Assembly: GCA_002238505.1 (NCBI GenBank)
Contig: MPMM01000007.1
Span: forward strand, 78,906-142,905
Source: SAR202 cluster bacterium bin22
GTDB taxonomy: Bacteria > Chloroflexota > Dehalococcoidia > Lucifugimonadales > UBA3495
Length of the DNA stretch: 64,000 nucleotides
Direction of reading: 5' to 3'
The position numbers were made by a program, and so were the translations under genes. A model generated the notes under the pieces. It ran no database searches, was not told the DNA's origin, and worked only from the letters and a program-made list of their open reading frames with translations. Each line of letters begins with the position of its first letter. Position 1 is the stretch's first letter. This document shows positions 26,126 to 35,790 of the stretch, piece after piece.

Positions 26126-26576
26126 ACAACAACTCCTTGCGAAGGTTCAACGCATGAAAGCGACAGGCTATGGCAGGTATCTGATAAAGAACAATTATAG
26201 AGTCGCCCGCATTTAAGGCCAATAACTTATGAATAAAAATTCACACCGGGCCCATTTCCGAGGGCAAAAGGGCCTGATCCCCAGGCCTTCATGTTCGCCA
26301 AGGTCTTCCGAACTCCACGGGCGGTTTCCGGCCCGTGCTCGGGGTCCTCACTCCCACCGACCCTGAAAAGACCTGCGCCTTGATGTGCCGACCGGCGAGA
26401 CGCTGGTGCGAAGAAGGGGGAGGCACAGGCAGAATCAGGGGGTTGCTGGACATTGACGTCGACCAGGTCGCCTCAAGGGGCAGGACGTACTGACGGGCGG
26501 CCCTTCATCTTGCCCTTTCCCGCCTGCGGTGGTAAATTAGCCCGAAACCAGCAGACTAGAATAGGGGTGTTTTCAG
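26126..26576. other. Divergent intergenic stretch of about 450 bp
   Basis: It lies between the divergently transcribed P450-like and CoA-transferase genes. A good minus-strand promoter (26194-26222) is seen. No gene is supported. Confidence 0.55.
26194..26222 (-). promoter_or_regulatory. Promoter of the P450-like gene
   Basis: On the minus strand TTGGCC (26217-26222) and TATAAT (26194-26199) are 17 bp apart, about 70 bp before the start codon. A perfect -10 and a good spacer support active expression of the cysteine-less P450. Confidence 0.6.
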
Positions 26577-27791
26577 ATGGCAGAAGGCAATGGTCCCTTG
26601 AGTGGTGTTCGAGTAATTGACCTGGGCCGCCACCAGGCCGGCCCCCGTTGCGCCCAGGTGCTGGCCCGCATGGGCGCCGAGGTAATCAAGGTAGAGCGTC
26701 TGGGCGGCGAGGAGACTCGCTACCACGGCCCGTGGGTGCGCAAGCAGAGCGCCTACTGGGTTCAGTACAACAGCGGCAAGAAGAGCCTCAGCATGGACCT
26801 GCGGAAGGAAGAGGGCAAGGAGGCCCTGCGCCGGCTGGTGAAGGTTTCCGACGTCATCCTGCAGAATTTCCGCCCCGGCACCATCGAAACCATGGGTTTC
26901 GGCTACGACGTGCTCAAGGAATTGAATCCCCGCATTATCATGGTCAACGTCTCCGCCTACGGCCAGTTCGGGCCGTACCGGGAGAAGATTGGCTACGACC
27001 CCATCGGTCAGACAATGTCCGGCATAGCCATGGTCACCGGTGAGGATGGAATGCCTCCCATCCGGGCCGGGGTACCCATCATTGACCGCACCACCGCCCT
27101 GCACGCCGCCATCGGCACCCTGGCCGCCCTTCACGAGCGGGAGCGCTCGGGCGAGGGCCAGTGCATCGACGTGTGCCTGGCCGACACGGGCTACAGCTAT
27201 ACCGAGATTCCCATAACCGCCTACCACGGCGCAGGCGTTGAGCCCAGGCGCGGCGAGTCGGCGGCGCCCCCCAGCGGCACCTATCCCTGCAAGGACGGCT
27301 GGGTCCTGATTTCCGCCGGCGACCAGCACCACTGGCACCGGGTCTGCAACGCCCTGGGCAAGCCGGAATGGCTGGAAGACCCCCGCTTCACCACCCGCCA
27401 CGAGCGGGGCCGCAACGGGTCGCTGATCAACGAAGCCATGCAGGCCCTGATGTCCGACATGACCATGGCCGAAGTCATCGAGCACTTCACCCGTCACGAT
27501 GTGGTGGCGGCGCCGGTCAACACCATCGCCCAGGCGGCCCAGGACCCGCACCCGTGGGAACGGGGAGCCCTGCAGGAAGTACCCGACTTCCTGGCCGGGA
27601 CGATTGCGGTGTCCGGCGACTTCTGGCACTTCAGCCGCACCCCGGCGGTGGTCGGCACCACTCCCCAGGTGGGCGAGCACAACGAAGAGGTCCTGGCCGA
27701 CCTGCTGGGCTACTCCGAGGAGGAAATCTCCCAGATGCGCGAGGGCAACGTAATCGCCGAGTTCGACCACTACGACGAGATACCCGGCTAG
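26577..27791 (+). CDS. family III CoA-transferase (CaiB/BaiF type)
   Basis: 404 residues. Opening PLSGVRVIDLGRHQAGPRCAQVLARMGAEVIKVE and QNFRPGTIETMGFGYDVL are characteristic of family III CoA-transferases (formyl-CoA, carnitine, succinyl-CoA types). Asp141 in KIGYDPIGQTMSG fits the catalytic aspartate that forms an anhydride with the substrate. The protein would move CoA between carboxylic acids in the cytoplasm, often for alpha-methylacyl or aromatic acid breakdown. The acceptor is unknown. A strong terminator follows at 27838. Confidence 0.95.
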   Translation: MAEGNGPLSGVRVIDLGRHQAGPRCAQVLARMGAEVIKVERLGGEETRYHGPWVRKQSAYWVQYNSGKKSLSMDLRKEEGKEALRRLVKVSDVILQNFRPGTIETMGFGYDVLKELNPRIIMVNVSAYGQFGPYREKIGYDPIGQTMSGIAMVTGEDGMPPIRAGVPIIDRTTALHAAIGTLAALHERERSGEGQCIDVCLADTGYSYTEIPITAYHGAGVEPRRGESAAPPSGTYPCKDGWVLISAGDQHHWHRVCNALGKPEWLEDPRFTTRHERGRNGSLINEAMQALMSDMTMAEVIEHFTRHDVVAAPVNTIAQAAQDPHPWERGALQEVPDFLAGTIAVSGDFWHFSRTPAVVGTTPQVGEHNEEVLADLLGYSEEEISQMREGNVIAEFDHYDEIPG

Positions 27792-27837
27792 CGCCGGTTA
27801 AATCATCGACCAAGGACACCAAGAACCACGAAAGAGA

Positions 27838-27874
27838 GGGCCCCGAATTTTCGGGGCCCACACTATTTTCTTTT
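27838..27874 (+). terminator. Rho-independent terminator
   Basis: Perfect 10-bp stem (GGGCCCCGAA with its complement, 27838-27859) around a 2-base centre, followed by ACACTATTTTCTTTT. It ends the CoA-transferase transcript. Confidence 0.85.
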
Positions 27875-27947
27875 AAGATCAGTGCTGGTTAATGAGTGCT
27901 GATTCGTTCCCATTCGTGGCAAAACCCCTCTTTCAAGAAGTCATCAC

Positions 27948-27977
27948 TCATCCTGTATATCCTGTCCATCCATGTCA
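27948..27977. repeat. Period-9 element, single arm (copy 4)
   Basis: TCATCCTGTATATCCTGTCC followed by ATCCATGT. Only one arm of the family is present, next to the 3' end of the asparaginase-like gene. Confidence 0.6.
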
Positions 27978-27980
27978 ATA

Positions 27981-28991
27981 TCAATACTCCAGCATCATCC
28001 GTTGTATTTCCCCCGGGTCCTCCGTCTTCGTCAGTGCCAGCATCAACAATATCCGGGCCTTCTTGGGGGCCAGGTTGTCGGCGGCGATGTAGCCGTCCTC
28101 CACGAAGCGGCGGGTGCGCATCACCCGCCCGTTGCCCGTCTGGGTGGCGATGACTACCGGTATGCCCCTGTCCCGCGCCCCTTTCAGCGCCGACATGAAC
28201 TCCGGCGACGAACTACCGCCCCCCAGGCCGGCCGCCACGATTCCGGCCACCCCCGCCTCGGCCAGGGCGTTGACCACCAGCCCGTCGGCCCCGGCGTAGG
28301 CGTAGGCAATGTCCACCCGGGGCAGTTCCGCCACGTCGGTAATGTCGAACTCGCTGTCCGCGGTGTGGGCGCGGGCCGGGCTGCGGTAGAAGACCACCTC
28401 CTCGTCCGAGTCGGCGTAGCCCAGGCAGCCCAGTTCGCCGGACCGAAAAGTCTCCAGGCGGTAGCTGTTGCTCTTGGTCACGTCCCTGGCCGCCTGGATT
28501 TCGTTGTTCAGGACGGTCAGCACTCCCCTGCCCGCCGACTGGGGCGTCGCGGCCACCCGTATGCAGTCCAGCAGGTTGATGTCGGCATCGGTGCCCATGC
28601 CCGTGGGCGGCCGCATGGCCCCGGTGACCACCACCGGCCGGCGGTCCTTCACCGTTAAATTCAGAAAGTAGGCCGTCTCCTCCAGCGTGGCCGTGCCGTG
28701 GGTGATGGCCACGCCGGCGGCCCCCTGGTCCAGGGCAAATATGTCGTTTATGCGGCGGGCTAGTTGCAGCCAGTGGCTGGGCAGGATGTTGGCGCTGCCC
28801 ACGTTGACCAGTTGCTCCGGCAGCACCTCGGCAAACTCCCCGGCCTCGGGAATACTGTCCAGCATCTGCTCGATGGTCAGGTGCCGGTTGCGGTAGCTGT
28901 AGTTGGTGTAGTCGGTGCGGAAGTCCCCGATAAATGAGATGGACCCGCCGGTGCCGATGAGATAGACCCGGGGCTTCTGGTCAGTGGTCAT
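27981..28991 (-). CDS. type II asparaginase-like protein with altered active site
   Basis: 336 residues aligning along the whole L-asparaginase fold. The first nucleophile motif reads GTGGSIS, with Ser17 where E. coli AnsB has Thr12. The second reads THGTATLEETAYFL: Thr100 is kept, but Ala101 replaces the Asp (Asp90 in AnsB) that binds the substrate amino group. Lys173 in DVTKSNS is kept. Asn/Gln specificity is therefore doubtful; a different amide or a lactam is possible. No signal peptide is found, so it is cytoplasmic. AGGAG precedes the ATG at 28991. Confidence 0.85.
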   Translation of the reverse strand: MTTDQKPRVYLIGTGGSISFIGDFRTDYTNYSYRNRHLTIEQMLDSIPEAGEFAEVLPEQLVNVGSANILPSHWLQLARRINDIFALDQGAAGVAITHGTATLEETAYFLNLTVKDRRPVVVTGAMRPPTGMGTDADINLLDCIRVAATPQSAGRGVLTVLNNEIQAARDVTKSNSYRLETFRSGELGCLGYADSDEEVVFYRSPARAHTADSEFDITDVAELPRVDIAYAYAGADGLVVNALAEAGVAGIVAAGLGGGSSSPEFMSALKGARDRGIPVVIATQTGNGRVMRTRRFVEDGYIAADNLAPKKARILLMLALTKTEDPGEIQRMMLEY

Positions 28992-29128
28992 GGGGATCGC
29001 TCCTTTTGCTTATTGGAGGAGGGTTTCGTATGCTGTAAGTATAGGGCATTGCCCCATAGGCGGGGCCGAAGCAGGGTTAACGAATTCTCCACCCCGGAAA
29101 CCGTGGACAGGAGCAGTACCTGGACCCT

Positions 29129-30292
29129 ATGCGCCGATTTCCCACATATCTCCTGCTGGCGATTCTGGCCGGCCTGGCCCTGGCGCCGGTGGCATGCCAG
29201 CCCTTCGCTTCCGGCTCATCAGGCGACGGGACCGGTGGCGGGACCGGCGGGACAGTGGCCGCCGAAGTCGTGGCCCCGCCCGGGGGACTGGAAGTGGAAA
29301 CCGTAGTGGAGGGGCTGGAGATTCCCTGGGACCTGGCGTTCACGCCCGATGGCCGAATCCTCATAACCGAGCGCCCCGGGCGCATCAGGGTTGTGAAGGA
29401 CGGTGTCCTGCAGGATGCCCCTTACGAGACCATTGAGGTCTTTCACCGCTCCGAGGCGGGGCTGATGGGAATTGCCCTGCATCCCGGGTTTGCCGACAAC
29501 GGCTACCTCTACGTCTGCTACACCTACCGCTCGGGGCGGGACACCTACAACCGCATTGCCCGGCTGACCGACCAGGGAGAACGCGCTGCCGACCACCAGG
29601 TAATCCTGGACGGCATCCCCGGGGACACCCGCCACGATGGCTGTCGCATCCGCTTTGGCCCCGACGGCTACCTGTACGCCACCACCGGCGACGCCACCGA
29701 CCCTGCCCTGTCCCAGGACCTGGATTCCCTGGCGGGAAAGGTACTCCGGATGACGGCCGACGGTGGCGTGCCGCCGGACAACCCCTTTCCCGGGTCGCTG
29801 GTCTATACGTGGGGCCACCGCAATCCCCAGGGCCTGGACTGGCATCCCCTGACGGGGGGACTTTTTATCACCGAGCATGGACCCAGCCGCGATGACGAGG
29901 TGAACCTGCTGCACCCCGGCAGCAACTACGGCTGGCCCGACGTTACCGGCGCCGCCGGCGACCCGGCCTACGTGGACTCCGTGCTGGCGCTCACGCCCAC
30001 CGTGGCAATTGCCGGCGCCGCCTTTGTTTCCGGTGGCGGCATGCCATCCTCCTGGCAGGGGGACCTGGTTTTCGCCGCGTTGAAGAGTTCTCACCTGCAG
30101 CGGGTGGCCCTGGAACCGCCTGATTACCGGACCGTGGACTCGCGGCAGATTCTCTTCCAGGGCCGGTACGGGCGTCTTCGCGCCGTGGTTATGGGTCCGG
30201 ACGGCTACCTCTACTTCACCACCAGCAACCGCGATGGCCGGGGCAACCCCCGGGAGGGAGATGACCGGTTGCTGCGGCTGGGACTCCCCTGA
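29129..30292 (+). CDS. PQQ-dependent sugar dehydrogenase-like lipoprotein (GSDH family)
   Basis: 387 residues. A signal peptide ends in the lipobox APVAC (Cys23). The rest is a six-bladed propeller of the glucose/sorbosone dehydrogenase family: IPWDLAFTPDGRILITERPGRIRVV, EAGLMGIALHPGFADNGYLYV, GHRNPQGLDWHP and HGPSRDDEVNLL are the family's calcium- and PQQ-binding segments. It would oxidise aldose sugars outside the cytoplasmic membrane and pass electrons to the respiratory chain. No PQQ synthesis genes are in the window. It is the first plus-strand gene after the asparaginase. Confidence 0.92.
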   Translation: MRRFPTYLLLAILAGLALAPVACQPFASGSSGDGTGGGTGGTVAAEVVAPPGGLEVETVVEGLEIPWDLAFTPDGRILITERPGRIRVVKDGVLQDAPYETIEVFHRSEAGLMGIALHPGFADNGYLYVCYTYRSGRDTYNRIARLTDQGERAADHQVILDGIPGDTRHDGCRIRFGPDGYLYATTGDATDPALSQDLDSLAGKVLRMTADGGVPPDNPFPGSLVYTWGHRNPQGLDWHPLTGGLFITEHGPSRDDEVNLLHPGSNYGWPDVTGAAGDPAYVDSVLALTPTVAIAGAAFVSGGGMPSSWQGDLVFAALKSSHLQRVALEPPDYRTVDSRQILFQGRYGRLRAVVMGPDGYLYFTTSNRDGRGNPREGDDRLLRLGLP

Positions 30293-30514
30293 ACCGGAGC
30301 CGCGGAATCCGGTGTGCACTGCCACCATCGCTCGTGAACGCGCCCTGCCGGAGCGGCCCGGACCGGTTCTTTTCCAGAAACGAAGAGCCGCGACAAATGT
30401 CGCTGCCCCGCTAGCTGAATCTTTTGCAATTTCCCAACTCCTCATTTAATATATGTAGAGGAAGGATAGGGTGGACGGTTCTGGCCCAAATGCTGGCCGC
30501 AGAAGGGGATTAAA

Positions 30515-32515
30515 TTGAGAATGGGAAATAACCGGTGGCTCCGGAATAGCCTGGTTTACCTGTTAATAATCATCGGTGTAATCGTCATCTTCTACACCCT
30601 GATTCCGGCCTTCGGCACCCGAAACGATCTGCCTCTCACCGAAGTAATTGCCAAGGCCCAGAATCACGAGATCAGTGAAATCATCGTGGAAGGTGACAAG
30701 CTGACCGTCATTCCCATTGTCACCGGCGGCGTCGGCGGAACCCAGTACACCAGCCGCATTAGCGAGCAAACCGATATCATGCAGGTGCTGTCGGCCAACG
30801 ACGTAGATACCGGCCCCGGCAGCCTGCAGGTTACCTTCAAGGGTTCCGGCGGCCTCGGCAGTTTCCTGGGGCTGCTGCTGAACTTCCTGCCCCTGATCTT
30901 CTTTGGCGGCCTCATCCTGTTCATGATGCGCCAGGCCCAGGGCAGCAATAACCAGACTATGAGTTTCGGACGCAGCCGCGCCCGGATGATGCCCTTCAAC
31001 CGCCCAACAGTGACCTTCTCCGACGTGGCCGGCGTGGACGAGGCCAAGACGGAACTGGTTGAGGTGGTGGAGTTCCTGAAATACCCGGAGCGCTTCCTGT
31101 CCCTGGGCGCCCGCATCCCCAAGGGCGTATTGCTGGTGGGCCAGCCCGGCACCGGCAAGACGCTGCTGGCCCGGGCCGTGGCCGGTGAGGCGGGAGTGCC
31201 TTTCTTCCATATCAGCGGCAGCGAATTTGTGGAAATGTTCGTAGGCGTCGGCGCGGCCAGGGTGCGCGACCTGTTCGAACAGGCCAAGCGCAACGCCCCC
31301 TGTATTGTTTTCGTGGACGAGATTGACGCCGTGGGCCGCCATCGGGGCGCCGGTCTGGGCGGTGGCCACGACGAACGGGAGCAGACCCTGAACCAGATCC
31401 TGGTGGAAATGGACGGCTTCGAGAGCAACACCAATATCATCGTGCTGGCCGCCACCAACCGCCCGGACATCCTGGACCCCGCGCTGCTCCGCCCCGGCCG
31501 GTTTGACCGCCGGGTGGTACTGGACCTGCCCGATGTGGTGGGACGCCAGGCCATCCTGAAAGTCCACTCCGCCGGCAAGCCCCTGGCCGCCGAAATTAAT
31601 CTGGAGACCCTGGCCAAGGAGACGCCCGGCTTCAGCGGGGCTGACCTGTCCAACCTGATCAACGAGGCGGCCCTGCTGGCTGCCCGCAAGAACCAGAAAA
31701 GCATCCACATGCCCGACTTTGAGGAAGCGGTTGAGCGCGTAATCGCCGGCCCGGAGCGCAAGAGCCGGGTTATCAATACCCGCGAGAAGGAAATGACGGC
31801 CTACCACGAGGCGGGCCACGCCCTGGTGGCCTGGGTGTTGCCCCACGCCGACCGGGTCCACAAGATTTCCATCATCTCCCGGGGCAACATGGGTGGCCAC
31901 ACCACCCTCCTGCCGGAGGAGGACCGGTACCTGTGGACCAAGAACCAGTTCCTAGACATGATGGCCGTTACCATGGGAGGCCGCGTCGCCGAGGAACAGA
32001 TCTTTGACGAAGTGACCACCGGCGCCAGCAACGACCTGGAACGGGCTACCAAGATAGCTCTCGGCATGATCAAGCGCTACGGCATGAGCAGCGCCCTGGG
32101 CCCCCGCACCTTCGGCAAGCGAGAGGAACTGGTCTTCCTGGGGCGGGAAATCAGCGAAGAGCGCGACTATGGTGACAAGGTGGCCGAGGAAATTGACCAG
32201 GAAGTTAAGGAAATGGTCAACAGCGCCTACGTTCAGGCCTGCAACATCCTGATCGAGCACAAGCCTGACCTGGTCCGCATCGCCGAATACCTTATCGAGC
32301 ATGAGGCAATATCCGGCGATGCTCTGAACCGCCTCTTCAACAATGAAGATATGAGCGGAGAGGGCGATACGGGTACGCCGGCTGTGCCGCCTGAAACGCC
32401 CCCTTACGCGCCCAAGCCAGCCACGCCCAATACATCCCCCCAGCCGGCGCCGTCCCTGTCCAGCCAGAACGCCCCGGACGTGGGTACCATGTCCACCGGC
32501 AGCGGCGACAACTGA
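30515..32515 (+). CDS. ftsH: ATP-dependent zinc metalloprotease FtsH
   Basis: 666 residues from TTG at 30515 (AAGGGG six bases upstream); ATG at 30521 is the alternative. Two membrane segments (about 13-33 and 115-137) enclose a periplasmic domain. AAA+ motifs: Walker A GQPGTGKT at 209-216, Walker B IVFVDEID at 264-271. The zinc site is HEAGH at 431-435. The last 40 residues are Pro/Thr/Ser-rich and probably disordered. FtsH degrades misfolded membrane and some soluble proteins. Its regulators HflK and HflC are encoded about 1 kb downstream. Confidence 0.97.
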   Translation: MRMGNNRWLRNSLVYLLIIIGVIVIFYTLIPAFGTRNDLPLTEVIAKAQNHEISEIIVEGDKLTVIPIVTGGVGGTQYTSRISEQTDIMQVLSANDVDTGPGSLQVTFKGSGGLGSFLGLLLNFLPLIFFGGLILFMMRQAQGSNNQTMSFGRSRARMMPFNRPTVTFSDVAGVDEAKTELVEVVEFLKYPERFLSLGARIPKGVLLVGQPGTGKTLLARAVAGEAGVPFFHISGSEFVEMFVGVGAARVRDLFEQAKRNAPCIVFVDEIDAVGRHRGAGLGGGHDEREQTLNQILVEMDGFESNTNIIVLAATNRPDILDPALLRPGRFDRRVVLDLPDVVGRQAILKVHSAGKPLAAEINLETLAKETPGFSGADLSNLINEAALLAARKNQKSIHMPDFEEAVERVIAGPERKSRVINTREKEMTAYHEAGHALVAWVLPHADRVHKISIISRGNMGGHTTLLPEEDRYLWTKNQFLDMMAVTMGGRVAEEQIFDEVTTGASNDLERATKIALGMIKRYGMSSALGPRTFGKREELVFLGREISEERDYGDKVAEEIDQEVKEMVNSAYVQACNILIEHKPDLVRIAEYLIEHEAISGDALNRLFNNEDMSGEGDTGTPAVPPETPPYAPKPATPNTSPQPAPSLSSQNAPDVGTMSTGSGDN

Positions 32516-33038
32516 AGGCTCACAAACGGGACCTCAGTTCCCGCAAACAGGTAAATACAACAGGGCCGGGGTTCAACCCCGGCCCTGTTGTATTTACCTG
32601 TTTGCGGATGCCTGTGGAACGCCCGGCCATTTAGGCCCAATGGCCATTCCGATCCAGGGGAGGAACCCCGGGCATTGCCAGCTGGATCGTTTTCAGTTGG
32701 CAGCGGCCGCTGCCCCCCATGCCGTGAAGCTTCGTCGCCACGCTCCCCGGAATGACTGGTTAGCAAGTGATCGAACGGCAGAAATCTGGCCCCCGCCGAC
32801 TCCGGGGCTGGCCCCAACTATTAGACCAACAGGTTTGAAATGATGACTGCTAAATCCGCATCGTCATTCCGGCCATGAGCCGGCATTCAGACAGGTTGCG
32901 AAGGGTCAACTGCATGGTGCCAGAGGTGCTCTGGATTCCGGCTTTCGCCAGAATGAAGGCGCGACAGACCCCAACCCTTCATAACAAAGCTGTAAGACTA
33001 CTACGGCTGTGCGACTGGTCACCGGCTGCCGTTGGTTC
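32516..33038. other. Intergenic stretch of about 520 bp with a long hairpin and a repeat remnant
   Basis: It contains the perfect 31-bp hairpin at 32541-32607 and a fragment of the CTGGATTCCGGCTTTCGCC repeat near 32930-32960, a widespread bacterial REP-type sequence. No gene is supported. Confidence 0.6.
32541..32607 (+). repeat. Perfect 31-bp hairpin behind ftsH
   Basis: Left arm 32541-32571 and right arm 32577-32607 are exact complements around the loop TTCAA. The inner core CAGGGCCGGGG with its complement resembles the GGGCGGG terminators elsewhere in the window. No U-tract follows, so it is not a standard terminator. Confidence 0.9.
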
Positions 33039-33308
33039 CTAAGCCTCCCCTGCTTCCTCATCAGGCTCCAGGGGCAACTGGCGGTAGTAGAGGCCCCAGT
33101 CCTGCATGAGGGACGCCACCCGGTCGTCCTGCAGGTTCACCAGTTCCCGAAAGAAGCCGGCCAGCGCGTGGGCCGGCGCCTGAGCGGCGTCGCACACCCA
33201 GCTCCTTTCCGCCGGCACCACGTAGAGCAGGCCGCTCTGGTGGGGGCAGGTAACCTGGATGCGGGTCATGTCCGAGCTGGGAGTGATGGTCATTCCGTTA
33301 TCCGCCAT
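33039..33308 (-). CDS. small protein of unknown function
   Basis: 89 residues; the ATG at 33308 has AGGAGG nine bases upstream. Two cysteines (CPHQSG and WVCDAA) and an aromatic C-terminal stretch (MQDWGLYYRQLP) are the only features. No signal peptide, membrane segment or known family is recognised. It lies between ftsH and hflK on the opposite strand. The ribosome site and GC-rich codon use support a real gene. Confidence 0.6.
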   Translation of the reverse strand: MADNGMTITPSSDMTRIQVTCPHQSGLLYVVPAERSWVCDAAQAPAHALAGFFRELVNLQDDRVASLMQDWGLYYRQLPLEPDEEAGEA

Positions 33309-33588
33309 TGGTTTCGTGCCTCCTGGTGACGCAGTTTACGGTCGGGGCAGGTTCTGGGTCCCTGCGGGAAGGAATTATATGCCCGGCAGCGGTGGGCAGG
33401 CCACTGTTACCCCCTGCACGGTCTGGTCGGCTCCATAGGTTAGGGTCGAAAATCGGCAAAAACGTCACGGCCTTGCAAATTAGTGGTAGAATCTATAGTT
33501 GTGATTTCGAAGCCCTTTTGCAGGGGTTGAGCATCCTCCTGGTAGGCGGTCCATCGGCCGCCGAAAAATTTTCAGAAGGAAACAGCTT

Positions 33589-34671
33589 ATGTACCCACCT
33601 GGTGGCGGACAACGCCAGCCTGAAATGGATTTTGAGCAGGTCTCTGCTCGCTTCCGAGAAGGAATGGGCCGGTTCTCCGGCCGCTTCGGCGGTGGAGGAA
33701 TAGCCCTCTTCATAGTAGGTATCATCGTATTGGCGATGATTGTTTGGTTGGGGACCGGCGTCTATACCATCGGTCCCGGTGAAAATGCAGCCCTGCGGCT
33801 CTTCGGAGCGGCGCAGGGAGCCCCCGTAACCCAGGAAGGTCTGCACTGGTGGTGGCCCAACCCCGTCGGCAAGCGGGATGTAATCCTGGTCACTGAAACC
33901 CGGCGTATGGAGCTGGGTTTCCGCAGCAATGCCGAAGGCGCGGGCAGTCCCTTCGCCACCGAGGCGCTGATGATCAGCGGCGACCTGAACATCGTGGACG
34001 TTCAGATGGTGGTCCAGTACAACATCAAGAGCCTGAACAACTTCCTTTTCCGGGTTGATGACCCGGGGGAGGAGAGTCGCGCCATTCCCCTGGGCCGGCC
34101 CGACGGACGCACCCTGAAGGACGCCGCCGAAGCCGCCCTCCGGCTGGTGGTGGGCCAGCGTTCCATTGACGATATTCTGGTCCGTAACCGTGAAGAAGTG
34201 GAGGAGCAGACCAAGATAAGGCTGCAGGAAATCCTCGACATCTACAACACCGGCCTCAATATCGAGACGGTGCAGTTGCAGGACGTTAAGGCTCCCGAAG
34301 AAGTTCGCGACGCCTTCGACGACGTGCTTCGGGCCCGCCAGGAACGCGATACCCGCATCAACCAGGCCAGGGCCTTTGAAGCAGATATCATCCCCAGGGC
34401 CGAGGGTGACGCCGAACGAATCACGGAGGGCGCAGAGGCCTTCCGGCAGGCCCGTATCGCCAGGGCCCGTGGTGAAGCTGAGCAGTTCACGGCGGTCCTG
34501 ACCGAGTACCGCAAGTCCCGGGAAGTTACCCGCCAGCGTCTCTATTTGGAGGCCATGGAAGAGGTGCTGCCCGGTGTAAGCAAGATCATTGTTTCGCCCG
34601 AGGCTGAAACTGTACTTCTCCTTGGCGAAAACGAGGGTGTCAGACCGGTTCCCATAGGGCCGCAGCCCTAG
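33589..34671 (+). CDS. hflK: HflK, SPFH/band-7 modulator of FtsH
   Basis: 360 residues. A short Gly/Pro-rich cytoplasmic start is followed by one membrane segment (about 38-57), the SPFH domain (about 60-250) and a coiled-coil with ERITEGAEAFRQARIARARGEAEQF. HWWWPNPVGKRDVI and the FRVDDPGE segment are HflK-like. With HflC it forms a large membrane ring around FtsH. AAGGA precedes the ATG. hflC follows after 72 bp. Confidence 0.95.
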   Translation: MYPPGGGQRQPEMDFEQVSARFREGMGRFSGRFGGGGIALFIVGIIVLAMIVWLGTGVYTIGPGENAALRLFGAAQGAPVTQEGLHWWWPNPVGKRDVILVTETRRMELGFRSNAEGAGSPFATEALMISGDLNIVDVQMVVQYNIKSLNNFLFRVDDPGEESRAIPLGRPDGRTLKDAAEAALRLVVGQRSIDDILVRNREEVEEQTKIRLQEILDIYNTGLNIETVQLQDVKAPEEVRDAFDDVLRARQERDTRINQARAFEADIIPRAEGDAERITEGAEAFRQARIARARGEAEQFTAVLTEYRKSREVTRQRLYLEAMEEVLPGVSKIIVSPEAETVLLLGENEGVRPVPIGPQP

Positions 34672-34743
34672 ATGACCGCTCCGGCTTTGTTGTCCCTCAG
34701 CGTCGGTGGCTTTACGGCCTAACCAGAAGTTAAGAGTGTAAAT

Positions 34744-35682
34744 ATGCGACCATTAATCATCCTGGCGGTACTGGTAGTAATCGGGCTGATTGTCCTGCGC
34801 CAGGCCCTCTACATTGTGGATGAGACCGAGCAGGTCATAATCCTCCGCTTCAATGAGGTAATTAACACCCACCATTCTCCGGGCCTGTACATCAAGGCCC
34901 CCTTTGTGGACACGGTTGTTACCTTTGACAAGCGGGTGCTCCGCATTGACGCCCCTGCTGCGTCCATGCCGGACAAGGAAAAGCAGAACCTGATCATCGA
35001 CTCTTACGCCCGTTACCGGATTGTTGATCCCGTTCAGTTCCGCAAGACCCTGCAAACGGAATTAAATGCCAGCAGCCGCCTGGGTGACATCGTCACTTCC
35101 ACCCTGCGTGACCGGGTAGCCTTGCGCGACCGGTTTGAGATTATCGGTTCTGAGCCGATCATCGATGAGCAGGGGAACCCGGTGGAGGACACGGAGGGCC
35201 TGCCCCTCTTTGAGGGCCGCGATACCAGGAACCAGATTCTGGTAGAGGTGCTTTCAGGGGTGCGCAGTCTTACCCAGGACCAGAACTTCGGAATCGAGAT
35301 AATCGATGTCAGGATCAAGCGGGCCGACTTCCCCGCATCGGTTACGCCCAGCATCTACACCCGTATGCGGGCCGAACGTAACCGTATCGCCACCAGGTTC
35401 CGCGCTGAAGGTGAGGAGGAGGACCTGAAGATTCGCGCCGTGGCCAACCGCAACCGCGAGGTTATCCTCGCTACGGCGGAGCAGGAAAGCAATGAAATTC
35501 GTGGTGACGGTGAAGCTCAGGCCATTGGCATTCTGGCCGAAGCCCTGAACGAGGATCCGGACTTCTTCGCCTTCCAGCGCAGCCTGCAGGCCTACAGGGT
35601 GTTCCTCAGCGACCAGGACAAGATTATCCTGTCGGCGGATGAGGACCTGTTCAAGTTCCTGGGTACGCCGTCATCCCAATAG
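34744..35682 (+). CDS. hflC: HflC, SPFH/band-7 modulator of FtsH
   Basis: 312 residues. The N-terminal membrane segment (about 3-21) begins RPLIILAVLVVIGLIVL. The SPFH domain includes PFVDTVVTFDKRVLRID and EIIDVRIKRADFP, typical of HflC. Its C-terminal helices mirror HflK. It partners the gene directly upstream, as in most bacteria. The ribosome site is weak, which suggests coupling to hflK translation. Confidence 0.95.
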   Translation: MRPLIILAVLVVIGLIVLRQALYIVDETEQVIILRFNEVINTHHSPGLYIKAPFVDTVVTFDKRVLRIDAPAASMPDKEKQNLIIDSYARYRIVDPVQFRKTLQTELNASSRLGDIVTSTLRDRVALRDRFEIIGSEPIIDEQGNPVEDTEGLPLFEGRDTRNQILVEVLSGVRSLTQDQNFGIEIIDVRIKRADFPASVTPSIYTRMRAERNRIATRFRAEGEEEDLKIRAVANRNREVILATAEQESNEIRGDGEAQAIGILAEALNEDPDFFAFQRSLQAYRVFLSDQDKIILSADEDLFKFLGTPSSQ

Positions 35683-35740
35683 CGCCAGCCATCGGACACC
35701 GGTCCGCAGGGACCTGACGCCGTTTATTGGCATAGAGCAC

Positions 35741-35773
35741 GATTGGGCAACGACATAATGCCGTTGCCCAATC
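35741..35773. promoter_or_regulatory. Near-perfect 33-nt palindrome before sucC
   Basis: 12-bp arms GATTGGGCAACG and its complement enclose ACATAATGC, in which CAT and ATG also pair. It lies 17 bp before the sucC start and has no U-tract, so it may be an operator or an mRNA hairpin controlling sucC. It might also stabilise the hflC transcript. Confidence 0.5.
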
Positions 35774-35790
35774 CCTGTCACGGAGCATAG

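Noticed and set aside
32930..32960. Possible insertion-sequence end behind ftsH
   Set aside because: The CTGGATTCCGGCTTTCGCC sequence is a widespread intergenic repeat; no transposase or paired terminal repeat is nearby.
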